Below are positions 8,802 through 16,425 of a stretch of DNA of 64,000 nucleotides, piece after piece. This DNA is from Sediminicola sp040566555 (GTDB lineage Bacteria; Bacteroidota; Bacteroidia; Flavobacteriales; Flavobacteriaceae), in the NCBI RefSeq assembly GCF_040566555.1, contig NZ_JBEWYP010000008.1:124001-188000 (forward strand), written 5' to 3'. The stretch's first letter is position 1. Every line of letters starts with the position of its first letter. Position numbers and translations under genes: made by a program. Under the pieces are notes generated by a model. That model did not search any database and was not told where the DNA came from. It worked only from the letters and a program-made list of their open reading frames with translations.

Positions 8802-9431
8802 TCATTCTATCAATTTTATATAGTTCCTAAAAAGTTCTACCTGCCCCATATTTTCCAACTTTTTTAATAAACGGGAAATAACAACCCTAGAGGTATGGAG
8901 TTCATAGGCAATTTGCTGATGGGTGCTATTTATTGTGTTATCGTTGGTGACACGCGCCTTATCCTTTAGGTATTTTAAGAGCCTCTCGTCCATTTTTAGA
9001 AAAGCTATACTGTCTACCGTCTGGAACAAATCATTGAGCCTCTCATGATAGCTATGTAAGATAAATTTTCGCCAACTATGGTACTTGGCCATCCATTCTT
9101 CCATTTTATGCACAGGGACCATGATCAACTTGGTTTCTGTTTCTGAAATTGCCCTGATTTCACTTTTGGTCTGCCCCATGCAACAGGTCAAGGTCATGGC
9201 ACATGTATCTCCTTGTTCCAAAAAATAGAGTAGAAGTTCATCTCCATTTTCATCCTCACGAAGTATTTTTACCACCCCGGAAACAAGGAGGGGCATGGAT
9301 TTGATATAGTTGCCTATTTCCATTAGTTTGAATCCTTCCGGAATTTCCTTGTAAGTCCCCACTTGGTTGATTTCTTCCAGTAGGGCTTCCTCAAAAATAT
9401 GTTGGTAGTTATCCTTAAGTTCTTTGATCAT
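8802..9431 (-). CDS. Crp/Fnr family transcriptional regulator, candidate master of the island
   Basis: A 209-residue regulator with an N-terminal cyclic-nucleotide-binding-like beta roll (about 20-115), a dimerisation helix (about 120-150) and a C-terminal winged helix (about 165-205). The beta roll carries a CAMTLTCC motif (Cys near residues 81, 87 and 88), which could bind a cofactor or act as a redox switch; it is not the classic FNR Cys layout. The recognition helix reads TSRVVISRLL, which keeps FNR-like Ser-Arg and the CRP-like Arg but has Val where FNR/CRP have the base-reading Glu. The gene lies in an operon headed by an FNR-type box (11299-11312), so it is probably autoregulated. DNA target and signal are inferences. 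Confidence 0.9.
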   Translation of the reverse strand: MIKELKDNYQHIFEEALLEEINQVGTYKEIPEGFKLMEIGNYIKSMPLLVSGVVKILREDENGDELLLYFLEQGDTCAMTLTCCMGQTKSEIRAISETETKLIMVPVHKMEEWMAKYHSWRKFILHSYHERLNDLFQTVDSIAFLKMDERLLKYLKDKARVTNDNTINSTHQQIAYELHTSRVVISRLLKKLENMGQVELFRNYIKLIE

Positions 9432-9477
9432 TTAAACTTCTAAATTAATTTCTTTAAAGGTGCAAAGATTTGGTTGA

Positions 9478-10176
9478 TTATAAAACCCCTAAGGCAATTT
9501 CTATCATTTGTCGAAAAGAACTTTCCCTTTCCAAAGAAGATGTTCTTTCTCCTGTAACCAAGGAATCGGAAATGGTTAGGATGGCCAAGGCTTTTACATT
9601 GTATCTGGCGGCAACGGTATAAAGGCCTGAAGCTTCCATTTCGACACAAAGTACTCCAAATTCGGCCCATTGTTTGTAGGCATTGGGGTCATCTTCGTAG
9701 AATTCATCTGAAGAGAGTACATTTCCAGCCTTAATCGGTATATTGTTCTCTTTGGCGAAAGTGGCTGCTTTCATGAAAAGTTCAAAGTTTGCTGTAGGGG
9801 AATAATCGGCATTGATGAACCTGGAATTATTTATTCCTGAGGTTGTAGATGCTGCCATGGCCAGAACAATGTCCCTTATTTTCACATCTATCTGATAGGA
9901 ACCTGCAGAGCCTACTCGGATCATATTCTTAACACCATAATCATTGATCAGTTCGTGGTAATAAATCATAGCCGAAGGAATTCCCATCCCACTGCCCTGC
10001 ACCGATACCCTTTTGCCCTTATAAGTGCCGGTATATCCATACATACCCCTCACTTCATTATAGCAGAATGGATTTTCCAAAAAAGTTTCTGCAATCCATT
10101 TCGCCCTTAAAGGGTCCCCGGGGAGAAGAACTGTTTCTGCAATTTCTCCTATTTCGGCATCAATGTGTGTGCTCAT
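9478..10176 (-). CDS. deoD: Purine nucleoside phosphorylase, DeoD type
   Basis: A 232-residue hexameric-type nucleoside phosphorylase that cleaves purine (deoxy)ribonucleosides with phosphate to base plus (deoxy)ribose 1-phosphate. The N-terminus has GEIAETVLLPGDPLRAK (phosphate site), then YTGTYKGKRVSVQGSGMGIPS, the VCVEMEASGLY ribose/base motif near residue 182, and a catalytic Asp in ISDSL near residue 205. It sits 10 bp after deoC and 46 bp before the crp/fnr gene. Together with DeoC it feeds deoxyribose carbon into glyceraldehyde 3-phosphate and acetaldehyde. Confidence 0.94.
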   Translation of the reverse strand: MSTHIDAEIGEIAETVLLPGDPLRAKWIAETFLENPFCYNEVRGMYGYTGTYKGKRVSVQGSGMGIPSAMIYYHELINDYGVKNMIRVGSAGSYQIDVKIRDIVLAMAASTTSGINNSRFINADYSPTANFELFMKAATFAKENNIPIKAGNVLSSDEFYEDDPNAYKQWAEFGVLCVEMEASGLYTVAARYNVKALAILTISDSLVTGERTSSLERESSFRQMIEIALGVL

Positions 10177-10186
10177 ACAACTTGTT

Positions 10187-10831
10187 TTAAACGCCTTTTG
10201 AGATATTTATACCCGAAGAGGTGCCAATTCTGGAGGCCCCTAGATCAATATATTTCAAGGCCATTTCTGTGTTCTTAATTCCTCCGGAGGCCTTAATTTT
10301 AATGCGATTGCCAACCTTCTTTTTCAATAGGGCAACATCGTCGTAGGTGGCCCCACCTGTTCCAAACCCGGTTGATGTCTTAACATAATCTGCCTTGCCC
10401 TGAATTATCAATTCACAGGCTTTCAATTTTTCTTCCTCGGTCAGATAACAGGTTTCAATGATCACCTTTAATATGGAGGAACCAATGGCCTCCTTAATTT
10501 TTGAGATCTCCTTTAATACCAATTCATATTTCTTGGATTTCAGCCATCCAATATTTAAGACCATATCAATTTCATTGGCTCCGTTGCTAATACAATCCTG
10601 GGCTTCACATATTTTGGCGGTGGTGCTCATGGCACCTAAAGGGAAACCAATAACGGCTGCAATGCTGATTGAAGCTTCCTGTAGTTCTTTTTTCACCAAG
10701 GGGACATGGCAGCCATTGACGCATACTCCAAAAAAATTAAATTGTTTGGCCTCTGCGCATAGATTAATGATATCCTGGTCCGTTGCTGTTGGTTTTAATA
10801 GGGTGTGGTCTATATAATTTTCGAGGCCCAT
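10187..10831 (-). CDS. deoC: Deoxyribose-phosphate aldolase
   Basis: A 214-residue class I aldolase with a TIM barrel that splits 2-deoxyribose 5-phosphate into glyceraldehyde 3-phosphate and acetaldehyde. The Schiff-base lysine is in ADYVKTSTGFG (about residue 151), and the proton-relay lysine in IKASGGI (about 180); the N-terminus IDHTLLKP is typical. It starts 3 bp after the TerB-like gene and precedes deoD by 10 bp, so it is in the same message. It is slightly shorter than E. coli DeoC, as is usual for this subgroup. Confidence 0.95.
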   Translation of the reverse strand: MGLENYIDHTLLKPTATDQDIINLCAEAKQFNFFGVCVNGCHVPLVKKELQEASISIAAVIGFPLGAMSTTAKICEAQDCISNGANEIDMVLNIGWLKSKKYELVLKEISKIKEAIGSSILKVIIETCYLTEEEKLKACELIIQGKADYVKTSTGFGTGGATYDDVALLKKKVGNRIKIKASGGIKNTEMALKYIDLGASRIGTSSGINISKGV

Positions 10832-10834
10832 GAA

Positions 10835-11245
10835 TTATTGGATACTTTTTAAAAACAATTTTAGCTTGGCCAAGATAATTAATTCCGATTTGTTTTTTCC
10901 TGCAAAAGATGCTGCGATGGCTTCTGCTGTTTGCCAAATAAGGGTGATCATTTTTGGAGAGATACGTTCTTTATGCTCTTCAAAGAATTCTTTGAACTCA
11001 TCAAAATAAATTTGACCGTCCCTTTCTTCATCCTGCAACCAATCAAATACTATTTCAATTTGATAGGCAGCATCTACTCCAAATTCATCTTCCACCTCAT
11101 CTACATCAAGCCATTTATCATTTATTGCCTCTTTTAGTCTTTGTACTTCTACAGGTCTAATAGCATTATCAGCCATGGCAACTGCATAAAAAAGCTTTCC
11201 TAAATTTTGATACAGCTCGTTCCCTATTTTTTGCGAATTTAACAT
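10835..11245 (-). CDS. TerB-like helical protein
   Basis: A 136-residue all-alpha protein without a signal peptide. The pattern LGKLFYAVAMADNAIRPVEVQRL near residues 15-38 resembles the TerB/DjlA fold, in which an acidic ADG-type turn binds metal; here it reads MADNAIRPVE. The rest is acidic (DVDEVEDEFGVD) with a further EF-like acidic stretch around residues 72-85. TerB homologues are linked to tellurite and general stress responses, but no activity can be assigned. It is the promoter-proximal gene of the deoC-deoD-crp/fnr-upp unit, directly behind an FNR-type box. Confidence 0.6.
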   Translation of the reverse strand: MLNSQKIGNELYQNLGKLFYAVAMADNAIRPVEVQRLKEAINDKWLDVDEVEDEFGVDAAYQIEIVFDWLQDEERDGQIYFDEFKEFFEEHKERISPKMITLIWQTAEAIAASFAGKNKSELIILAKLKLFLKSIQ

Positions 11246-11268
11246 AATGGATAAAATTAAGATGTCTA

Positions 11269-11312
11269 TAAAATTAAGGCTCCTATCTTCCTTTTTTTAT
11301 GACAAATATCAT
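11269..11312 (-). promoter_or_regulatory. FNR-type box plus -7 element for the TerB-like/deoC/deoD/crp-fnr/upp operon
   Basis: The palindrome ATGACAAATATCAT is at 11299-11312 (centre 11305.5). On the minus strand TAATTTTA (complement of 11269-11276) begins 29.5 bp from the centre. The predicted start of transcription is about 20 nt before the ATG at 11245. This makes the encoded Crp/Fnr protein a likely autoregulator. Confidence 0.7.
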
Positions 11313-11432
11313 TAGTGTCACTTGTAATGCGCGCATGTTGTTGTGCTCTAGATAATATTCCACCAAAGGATTTTCCTCCAGATATTATGGTAATAAGTGA
11401 GAATTTATAAGGTAAATACTGTCATTGGAGGT

Positions 11433-11476
11433 ATGACGGTGGTCATTTTTAACAAAATTGAACCATGCTATATTTA
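11433..11476 (+). promoter_or_regulatory. FNR-type box plus -7 element for the MCE transport operon
   Basis: ATGACGGTGGTCAT at 11433-11446 (centre 11439.5) and TATATTTA at 11469-11476 are again 29.5 bp apart. The predicted transcription start near 11481 lies after a possible TTG start at 11458 and so supports the ATG at 11506 for the permease gene. Confidence 0.72.
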
Positions 11477-11505
11477 TAAATATCATAAAACAATTTTGCG
11501 GCAAT

Positions 11506-12288
11506 ATGAAATTGACCACTCAAATACAAAGCGGTATTTTAAAGTTCTTTGACCAAATCGGGGACCTTTCTTTTTTTTTGGGTCGATTTTTCAAAGAGTT
11601 TTTAAAACCCCCTTATGAATTCTCAGAATTGTTGCACCAATGTTACAATGTGGGGAATAGGTCTTTGCCTTTGGTTAGTATTACCGGATTCATCATTGGG
11701 CTGGTACTAACTTTACAGACCAGGCCTACCCTTGAGGAGTTCGGGGCCGTTTCCTGGATGCCCAATATGGTCGGTATTTCTATAGTTAGGGAAATTGGAC
11801 CAGTGATCGTAGCTCTAATTTGTGCAGGTCGTGTTGCATCTGGGATGGGGGCGGAACTAGGGTCAATGAGGGTTACGGAACAAATAGATGCCATGGAGGT
11901 ATCGGGCACAAATCCATTTAAATTTTTGGTGGTGACAAGGATCTTGGCCACCATGCTGATGCTCCCCCTTTTGGTCATCCTGGGAGATGCATTTGCCCTG
12001 TACGGATCCTTTCTAGTAGAAAACATTAAGGGGGAAGTTTCCTTTGCCCTATACTTTAACAAGGTATTTGAATCCTTGGGGTTCAGTGATCTTATACCTG
12101 CAGTGACCAAATCCTTTTTCTTCGGTTTGGCCATAGGTTTGGTAGGTTGTTACAAGGGGTATAATTGCAAGAAAGGAACGGTAGGCGTGGGAGTGGCGGC
12201 AAACACAGCGGTGGTCATGGCGTCTATGTTGATATTTATCATCGACTTCGTTGCCGTTTTCATTTCGGATATATTTTATGAACTCTAA
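11506..12288 (+). CDS. MlaE-type permease of an MCE lipid ABC transporter
   Basis: A 260-residue inner-membrane permease of the MlaE family, which with an ATPase and an MCE-domain protein moves phospholipids between the membranes. It has an N-terminal amphipathic helix, about five membrane segments, and the family core around EFGAVSWMPNMVGISIVREIGPV and AELGSMRVTEQIDAMEVSG (about residues 85-145). I choose the ATG at 11506 because the promoter -7 element ends at 11476, leaving an earlier TTG at 11458 upstream of the expected transcript. It overlaps the ATPase gene by one base. Confidence 0.9.
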   Translation: MKLTTQIQSGILKFFDQIGDLSFFLGRFFKEFLKPPYEFSELLHQCYNVGNRSLPLVSITGFIIGLVLTLQTRPTLEEFGAVSWMPNMVGISIVREIGPVIVALICAGRVASGMGAELGSMRVTEQIDAMEVSGTNPFKFLVVTRILATMLMLPLLVILGDAFALYGSFLVENIKGEVSFALYFNKVFESLGFSDLIPAVTKSFFFGLAIGLVGCYKGYNCKKGTVGVGVAANTAVVMASMLIFIIDFVAVFISDIFYEL

Positions 12289-13064
12289 TGCCTATGGAGG
12301 ATACTACTAATAGTTCAGATTTAAGGGATTTTAAAGAGAAGGTAATTGACATAAGGGACCTGAGGAAAAGTTTTGGGGACAATCATGTACTCAACGGATT
12401 TAATATGCGCCTCTTCAAGGGTGAAAACCTGGTTATTATGGGAAAATCTGGTTCTGGAAAATCGGTCTTGATCAAATGTTTGGTAGGGTTAGAGACGGCA
12501 GATAGCGGATCCATAAATATTATGGGGCACGAAGTGACAGAACTGAATAGGTTGTTGTTGGACAAGTTAAGGGCCGAAATAGGGTTTTTGTTTCAGGGGA
12601 GTGCCCTATACGATTCGATGACCGTTCGTGAGAATTTGGAATTCCCCCTGAGGCGACATAAAAAGAGGTTCGAGAAATCAATGGACACAAATGCCATTGT
12701 TATGGAAGCACTTGAGAATGTGGGATTGGCACATACATTAGAAATGATGCCCAGCGAACTTTCAGGTGGGATGAAACGAAGAATAGCCCTTGCAAGAACT
12801 TTGATCATTCGCCCCAAGATCATTTTGTATGATGAACCCACAAGTGGTTTGGACCCCATTACCTCAAAAGAAATTATTGAATTGATGCTTCGGATCCAAA
12901 AGAAATACGAAACCTCCTCCCTGATCATAACCCATGATGTGGATTGTGCTAGGGTGATTTCAGATCGAATGATCCTCTTAGTAGACGGCATAAATTATGC
13001 GGAAGGAAAATATAACGAACTATCGAAGGCACAAGATCCAAAAATAAAGGCCTTCTTTAAATAA
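12288..13064 (+). CDS. MlaF-type ATPase of the MCE lipid transporter
   Basis: A 258-residue ABC ATPase with Walker A GKSGSGKS (about residues 49-56), Q-loop in FLFQGSALYDSMTV, signature LSGGMKRRIALAR (about 155-167), Walker B IILYDEPTSGLDP and the switch His in THDVD. The FQGSALYDSMTVREN region and the Gly-Gly-Met-Lys-Arg-Arg signature are typical of MlaF/Ttg2A. The ATG overlaps the TAA of the permease gene, and the MCE protein starts 7 bp after its stop, so the three form one operon. Cytosolic, powering lipid transfer. Confidence 0.93.
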   Translation: MPMEDTTNSSDLRDFKEKVIDIRDLRKSFGDNHVLNGFNMRLFKGENLVIMGKSGSGKSVLIKCLVGLETADSGSINIMGHEVTELNRLLLDKLRAEIGFLFQGSALYDSMTVRENLEFPLRRHKKRFEKSMDTNAIVMEALENVGLAHTLEMMPSELSGGMKRRIALARTLIIRPKIILYDEPTSGLDPITSKEIIELMLRIQKKYETSSLIITHDVDCARVISDRMILLVDGINYAEGKYNELSKAQDPKIKAFFK

Positions 13065-13071
13065 CTAAATC

Positions 13072-14070
13072 ATGGTAAAATCAGCAGCACGGAATAATAT
13101 TCGATTGGGCTTGTTTGTAATTGTTGGGACCATTCTATTGGTAGTGGCGTCCTATTTAATTGGGAACAATAAAAGTATGTTTAGTAAGACATTTTCCATT
13201 AGTGCAAAATTTAATAATGTAAACGGCTTGATTTTAGGAAATAATGTTCGGTTTTCGGGGATAGTTGTGGGAACGGTAAAGGATATTGAAATGGAAAGTG
13301 ATACCCTAATTAGGGTCCGCATGGCCATTGAGGAGAAAATGCAGCAATATATCAAGAAGGATGCCATTGCCACCATAGGCTCAGACGGACTTGTGGGAAG
13401 TATGATCATCAATATTATTCCGGGCAAGAATAATGCGCCTTTGGTACAGGATAACGATGAAATATCTTCTTATAGTAGGATAGCAACTGAGGATATGTTG
13501 AGTACGTTGAATGTGACCAATGAAAATGCCGCTATGTTGACAGCAGATTTATTGAAAGTGTCACAATCCTTGACCAAAGGTAAAGGTACCATGGGACGCT
13601 TACTGAACGATACCGTAATGGCTTCAAATCTGGAAAAGATTATAATTAATCTAAAGTTGACCAGCGAGCAGGCCAATGTAGCCTTTGCCAAGCTTAATAA
13701 AATGGTGAATACGATCGACTTGGAGCGAAGTACTGCCGGAATATTACTCAGTGATACCATCTCCGGAAACCAGATGAGGCAGGTCATAGCCAATTTGCAA
13801 TCAACTAGTTTAAAGATGGAGGAGATTACCAAAGAGGTTCAGGTCTTGGTCAAAAATGTAAAAGAAGGGGAGGGGGCCCTGGACTATCTGACCAAAGATA
13901 CTTTATTGGTCCAAAAACTCGATGCTACACTGAACAACATAGAATCGGGTACAGAAAAGTTCGATAAAAACATGGAAGCCCTAAAGCACAACTTTTTGTT
14001 TAGAGGCTATTTTAAGAAATTGGAGAAGAAACAGCTCAAGGAAGAAAAAAGAGGTGGTGCTGAAAATTAA
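13072..14070 (+). CDS. MlaD-type MCE domain lipid-binding protein
   Basis: A 332-residue periplasmic lipid-transfer protein anchored by one N-terminal membrane helix (about residues 10-28). A single MCE domain follows (about 40-120, with VNGLxxGNNVRFSGIVVGTV and the DGLVGSMIINI segment), then a long helical/coiled C-terminal part (about 140-320) with repeated GxGxLxxLLxDT-like stretches. MlaD proteins form hexameric rings with the MlaE permease. The tail is longer than in E. coli MlaD, as usual in Bacteroidota. No soluble MlaB or MlaC is adjacent. It converges on the ArsC-like gene with a 6-bp gap. Confidence 0.9.
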   Translation: MVKSAARNNIRLGLFVIVGTILLVVASYLIGNNKSMFSKTFSISAKFNNVNGLILGNNVRFSGIVVGTVKDIEMESDTLIRVRMAIEEKMQQYIKKDAIATIGSDGLVGSMIINIIPGKNNAPLVQDNDEISSYSRIATEDMLSTLNVTNENAAMLTADLLKVSQSLTKGKGTMGRLLNDTVMASNLEKIIINLKLTSEQANVAFAKLNKMVNTIDLERSTAGILLSDTISGNQMRQVIANLQSTSLKMEEITKEVQVLVKNVKEGEGALDYLTKDTLLVQKLDATLNNIESGTEKFDKNMEALKHNFLFRGYFKKLEKKQLKEEKRGGAEN

Positions 14071-14076
14071 ATAAGC

Positions 14077-14445
14077 TTAAATTTTAATAATATCAGTAGG
14101 GGTTTCCACCAAGATGGTCAATTTTCCACGGATTGCAATTGGTTGTTTCATGATATCGGGATTATGCCGAATCATTTTTATCCAATCGTCCTCAGAAAAA
14201 TCATGATGTTCTTTAAAACGTGCCTTGTATATGGGATGGTCCTGGTTGACCATATCCTTAATCTCTAATTTTAAGCGGTCCGCAATCTCTGCGATCTGCG
14301 TTCCAGTTAGGGGTGTTTTTAAAATATCTATTTCATGAATTGGCAGCCCTTCTGCTTTAGCATAGGCCAATGTCTGTTTCGCCCTTGTAGATTTGGAACT
14401 GTAGTACAGGGTAATCTGTCGTTCTGAAGTGGCTATTTCTCCCAT
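14077..14445 (-). CDS. ArsC/Spx-fold protein lacking catalytic cysteines
   Basis: A 122-residue protein with the ArsC/Spx thioredoxin-like layout: an N-terminal strand ITLYYSSKSTRAKQTLAY where true ArsC has Y-x-x-P-x-C-x-x-S, a middle helical insert (LTGTQIAEIADRL), and the late QPIAIRGK strand corresponding to the RPI motif. The whole protein has no cysteine, so it cannot be a thiol arsenate reductase. It is the last gene of a four-gene operon behind an FNR-type box. A paralogue is encoded at 33536-33916 and shares the same losses. An adaptor or Spx-like regulatory role is conceivable, but the function is unknown. Confidence 0.75.
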   Translation of the reverse strand: MGEIATSERQITLYYSSKSTRAKQTLAYAKAEGLPIHEIDILKTPLTGTQIAEIADRLKLEIKDMVNQDHPIYKARFKEHHDFSEDDWIKMIRHNPDIMKQPIAIRGKLTILVETPTDIIKI

Positions 14446-14455
14446 GATTATAGTA

Positions 14456-14680
14456 TTAGGTGATCTTGATTCGTGTTTTATGTGTTTCCAAATGGTGCTT
14501 AAGCAGTTGTTTTAAACTTTCAAAATAGGCCAAGAGGGAGGCCTGATCTATTGTGGGTTGACTCACGCTAGGGATGGTCAATGGGTTTTCGTCTAAAAAT
14601 CTGTACAATTCTGGGTAATTGGTTTCAATATTTGAAGTCAATTGGGTTATTTTAGTTAATAGGGACATAGAATTGGTCAT
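14456..14680 (-). CDS. Small helical protein of unknown function (74 aa)
   Basis: I do not recognise a family. The 74-residue product is soluble, with no signal or membrane segment, and predicted helical. It has a proline-containing middle (NPLTIPSVSQPT, about residues 32-43) and a basic C-terminal helix ending HHLETHKTRIKIT. It lies 11 bp after the preceding 141-residue gene and 10 bp before the ArsC-like gene, so it is almost certainly translated from the same message. Conserved spacing in the operon is the main evidence that it is real. Confidence 0.6.
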   Translation of the reverse strand: MTNSMSLLTKITQLTSNIETNYPELYRFLDENPLTIPSVSQPTIDQASLLAYFESLKQLLKHHLETHKTRIKIT

Positions 14681-14691
14681 AATCTTTGATT

Positions 14692-15117
14692 TTAAGGTTG
14701 CTGAGGTTCCATAATGGAATAAAATGCTTCGCTATCCATGATATACTCGGTTATGGTAAAGACTTCCTTTCTATTCTTTCTGAACCTTTTTACAAAATCT
14801 GTTATTTCTTGCTCCAAATGTTGGTGTTCCAGGGCAAACACCCTTGTGTCTTGTCGCTTGGGAGTTTCTATTAGATAACCTATTTGAATGATATGCTTTC
14901 CTACCTTCTCCAAAAGATCGTTGCAAGATTGCCCTAAGTTTAATAAATCGGCTTTAATCTCCTTTACCATGATCAAGTTCTCTGCCTTAGTGATCCAAAT
15001 AAAGTATTTGTCTATAAGATGATGCAGAAAACGTAAGTCATCCTTATAAAAAAGCAGATCGGATTTCCAATGTTCAGATAAAACGTAAAGTTCTTCCCAA
15101 TTTGTTCTGGTAGTCAT
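14692..15117 (-). CDS. Helical stress-island protein, paralogue of the 30012-30455 product
   Basis: A 141-residue soluble, helical protein with no recognised domain. Its N-terminal part (W-x8-W-x-S-D-L-L-F-Y-K-D-D-x2-F-L-x2-L-I) aligns with the product at 30012-30455 (W-x-x-E-L-M-F-I-K-D-E-x2-F-L-x2-L-I-x2-Y), with similar helical content over the rest, indicating paralogy. Both genes are controlled by FNR-type boxes. It is the second gene of the operon starting at 15762, 15 bp after the WG-repeat gene. The heptad-like middle could form a coiled coil or bind a helical partner. Confidence 0.65.
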   Translation of the reverse strand: MTTRTNWEELYVLSEHWKSDLLFYKDDLRFLHHLIDKYFIWITKAENLIMVKEIKADLLNLGQSCNDLLEKVGKHIIQIGYLIETPKRQDTRVFALEHQHLEQEITDFVKRFRKNRKEVFTITEYIMDSEAFYSIMEPQQP

Positions 15118-15132
15118 GACCTTGTTTATTTT

Positions 15133-15762
15133 TTACATTGTTATTTTTCTTATTTCCAAGCTATTGTCCTCATTTCGAACGGCTATCAAGTTATCATTCA
15201 GCAATTTGGTCCTCAACCAAGGTGTTTTATATCTTTTGGAGGTCATTTGGATATTGGTGGGTTTGGCTAAATATTCTATAATTTTTCCAGAAGTATCCAT
15301 TAAGACTTCATGGAATTTATAATCATAGATTTTTAGTTTGAATTCGTTTTCGCCCTTTAACACTTTTTCAAAAATGATTCCTGTTACGTGGCCACTATCA
15401 TATTGTGCCACATTCAAGAATTGATAGTCAATCACCAGTTTCCCCGATGTATCTATAAAGCCGTAATAAGGAATTCCTTCTTCTACTTTTTTAACAAGAC
15501 ACCTTCCTTGATTGAACCTTGGGTATTTTACACCCATTATTCCAAATGTGGAGGGGTCTGCAGTACCGTCCCAAACCAGATCATTTCTAAAGTCAATGAT
15601 AAGATCTCCTTTGGTATTGATAAATCCCCATTGTTCCCCTTTTTTAATGGCCGCCAGTCCCTCACTAAAAGGGGCTATGACTTCTATGCCTTTCATTACT
15701 TGGGCCATAGTAAAAAGCGGGATCAGGAATAGTATTACGAATAGAGATATTTTACTTTTCAT
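15133..15762 (-). CDS. Exported WG-repeat-like protein
   Basis: A 209-residue protein with a cleavable signal peptide (MKSKISLFVILFLIPLFTMAQ). The mature part carries WG/KWG-type repeats, e.g. GLAAIKKGEQWGFINTKGDLIIDF and YYGFIDTSGKLVIDYQF, which form beta units in envelope or secreted proteins of unknown ligand. The last 60 residues are less repeat-like. It is the first gene of a four-gene minus-strand operon that ends in an ArsC-like protein; the others are cytosolic. An FNR-type box with its -7 element sits immediately upstream. Confidence 0.75.
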   Translation of the reverse strand: MKSKISLFVILFLIPLFTMAQVMKGIEVIAPFSEGLAAIKKGEQWGFINTKGDLIIDFRNDLVWDGTADPSTFGIMGVKYPRFNQGRCLVKKVEEGIPYYGFIDTSGKLVIDYQFLNVAQYDSGHVTGIIFEKVLKGENEFKLKIYDYKFHEVLMDTSGKIIEYLAKPTNIQMTSKRYKTPWLRTKLLNDNLIAVRNEDNSLEIRKITM

Positions 15763-15786
15763 GGCGTATTTATTTTAATTATACTA

Positions 15787-15830
15787 CCAAAGTATTATAT
15801 GTAAGGTTCTTATGAAATGATAATTGTCAG
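15787..15830 (-). promoter_or_regulatory. FNR-type box plus -7 element for the WG-repeat/ArsC-like operon
   Basis: ATGATAATTGTCAG is at 15817-15830 (centre 15823.5). The minus-strand element TACTTTGG (complement of 15787-15794) starts 29.5 bp away. One palindrome end is non-ideal (G for T). A second, separate box for the divergent hpf gene lies 52 bp to the right. Confidence 0.65.
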
Positions 15831-15868
15831 GTGCTTACCCTAGGTGGCGACTTACGTTTTTGAATCAT

Positions 15869-15912
15869 ATGACAATAATCATAGTAACCGAATCCCACAA
15901 AAATTAATTTTA
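15869..15912 (+). promoter_or_regulatory. FNR-type box plus -7 element for hpf-usp
   Basis: ATGACAATAATCAT at 15869-15882 (centre 15875.5) and TAATTTTA at 15905-15912 are 29.5 bp apart. The predicted transcript has a leader of about 120 nt before the hpf ATG at 16037. Confidence 0.7.
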
Positions 15913-16036
15913 TAATAAGGTTGATTCTTGAGGTGCTATTGTATTGGTTTTTGTAAAATTAATAAGTCCTCTCATTAAAAAATCAATCTTAAGTATAGAA
16001 TTTAACTAAACAGAGGTACCAAAAAATAATTCAATT

Positions 16037-16339
16037 ATGACCATAAATGTGCAGTATGTAAAAATGCCGACCAGCGAGGCAACCACAGAATTTGTAACCA
16101 AAAAATTGGACAAGTTGGGAGATCGATATAATTGGGTAATCTCTGCCAAGGTCCATTTTAAATTGGAAAACGACCCATCGGAAAAAGGTAAAATTTGCGA
16201 AATTGAGTTGAGTGCCCCCGGTCCAAGATTATTTGCAAAATCGAATGAGGAGCATTTTGAAAAGGCGGCTGTTGCCACCATAAACGATTTAGAGCGACAA
16301 CTGAAGAAGACTAATGAAAAGCGAAATAAAAAATTTTAA
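16037..16339 (+). CDS. hpf: Short ribosome hibernation factor (HPF/RaiA family)
   Basis: A 100-residue protein of the HPF/YfiA family, the short form without the dimerisation tail. It shows the beta-alpha-beta-beta-beta-alpha layout: the first strand INVQYVKM, a basic first helix (TEFVTKKLDKLGDRY), the strands around WVISAKVHFKLEND and KICEIELSAPGPRLFA, and a last helix ending in a basic tail (RQLKKTNEKRNKKF). Such proteins occupy the decoding region of idle ribosomes. It is followed 86 bp later by a USP gene and preceded by an FNR-type promoter, which suggests ribosomes are stored when oxygen falls. Confidence 0.88.
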   Translation: MTINVQYVKMPTSEATTEFVTKKLDKLGDRYNWVISAKVHFKLENDPSEKGKICEIELSAPGPRLFAKSNEEHFEKAAVATINDLERQLKKTNEKRNKKF

Positions 16340-16425
16340 GAGTTAAAAATAAAACGTAATCCATGGAGGTTAGAACTAAAAAATAAGGTTTTTAATTCTA
16401 AGTCCTCACAATTATAAACAAGACC

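Noticed and set aside
11458..11505. N-terminal extension of the MlaE-type permease from a TTG
   Set aside because: The promoter's -7 element at 11469-11476 would lie inside this extension, so it should not be transcribed.
14077..14445. Arsenate reductase as function for the ArsC-fold proteins
   Set aside because: There is no cysteine in either copy, so thiol-based arsenate reduction is not possible by the known mechanism.
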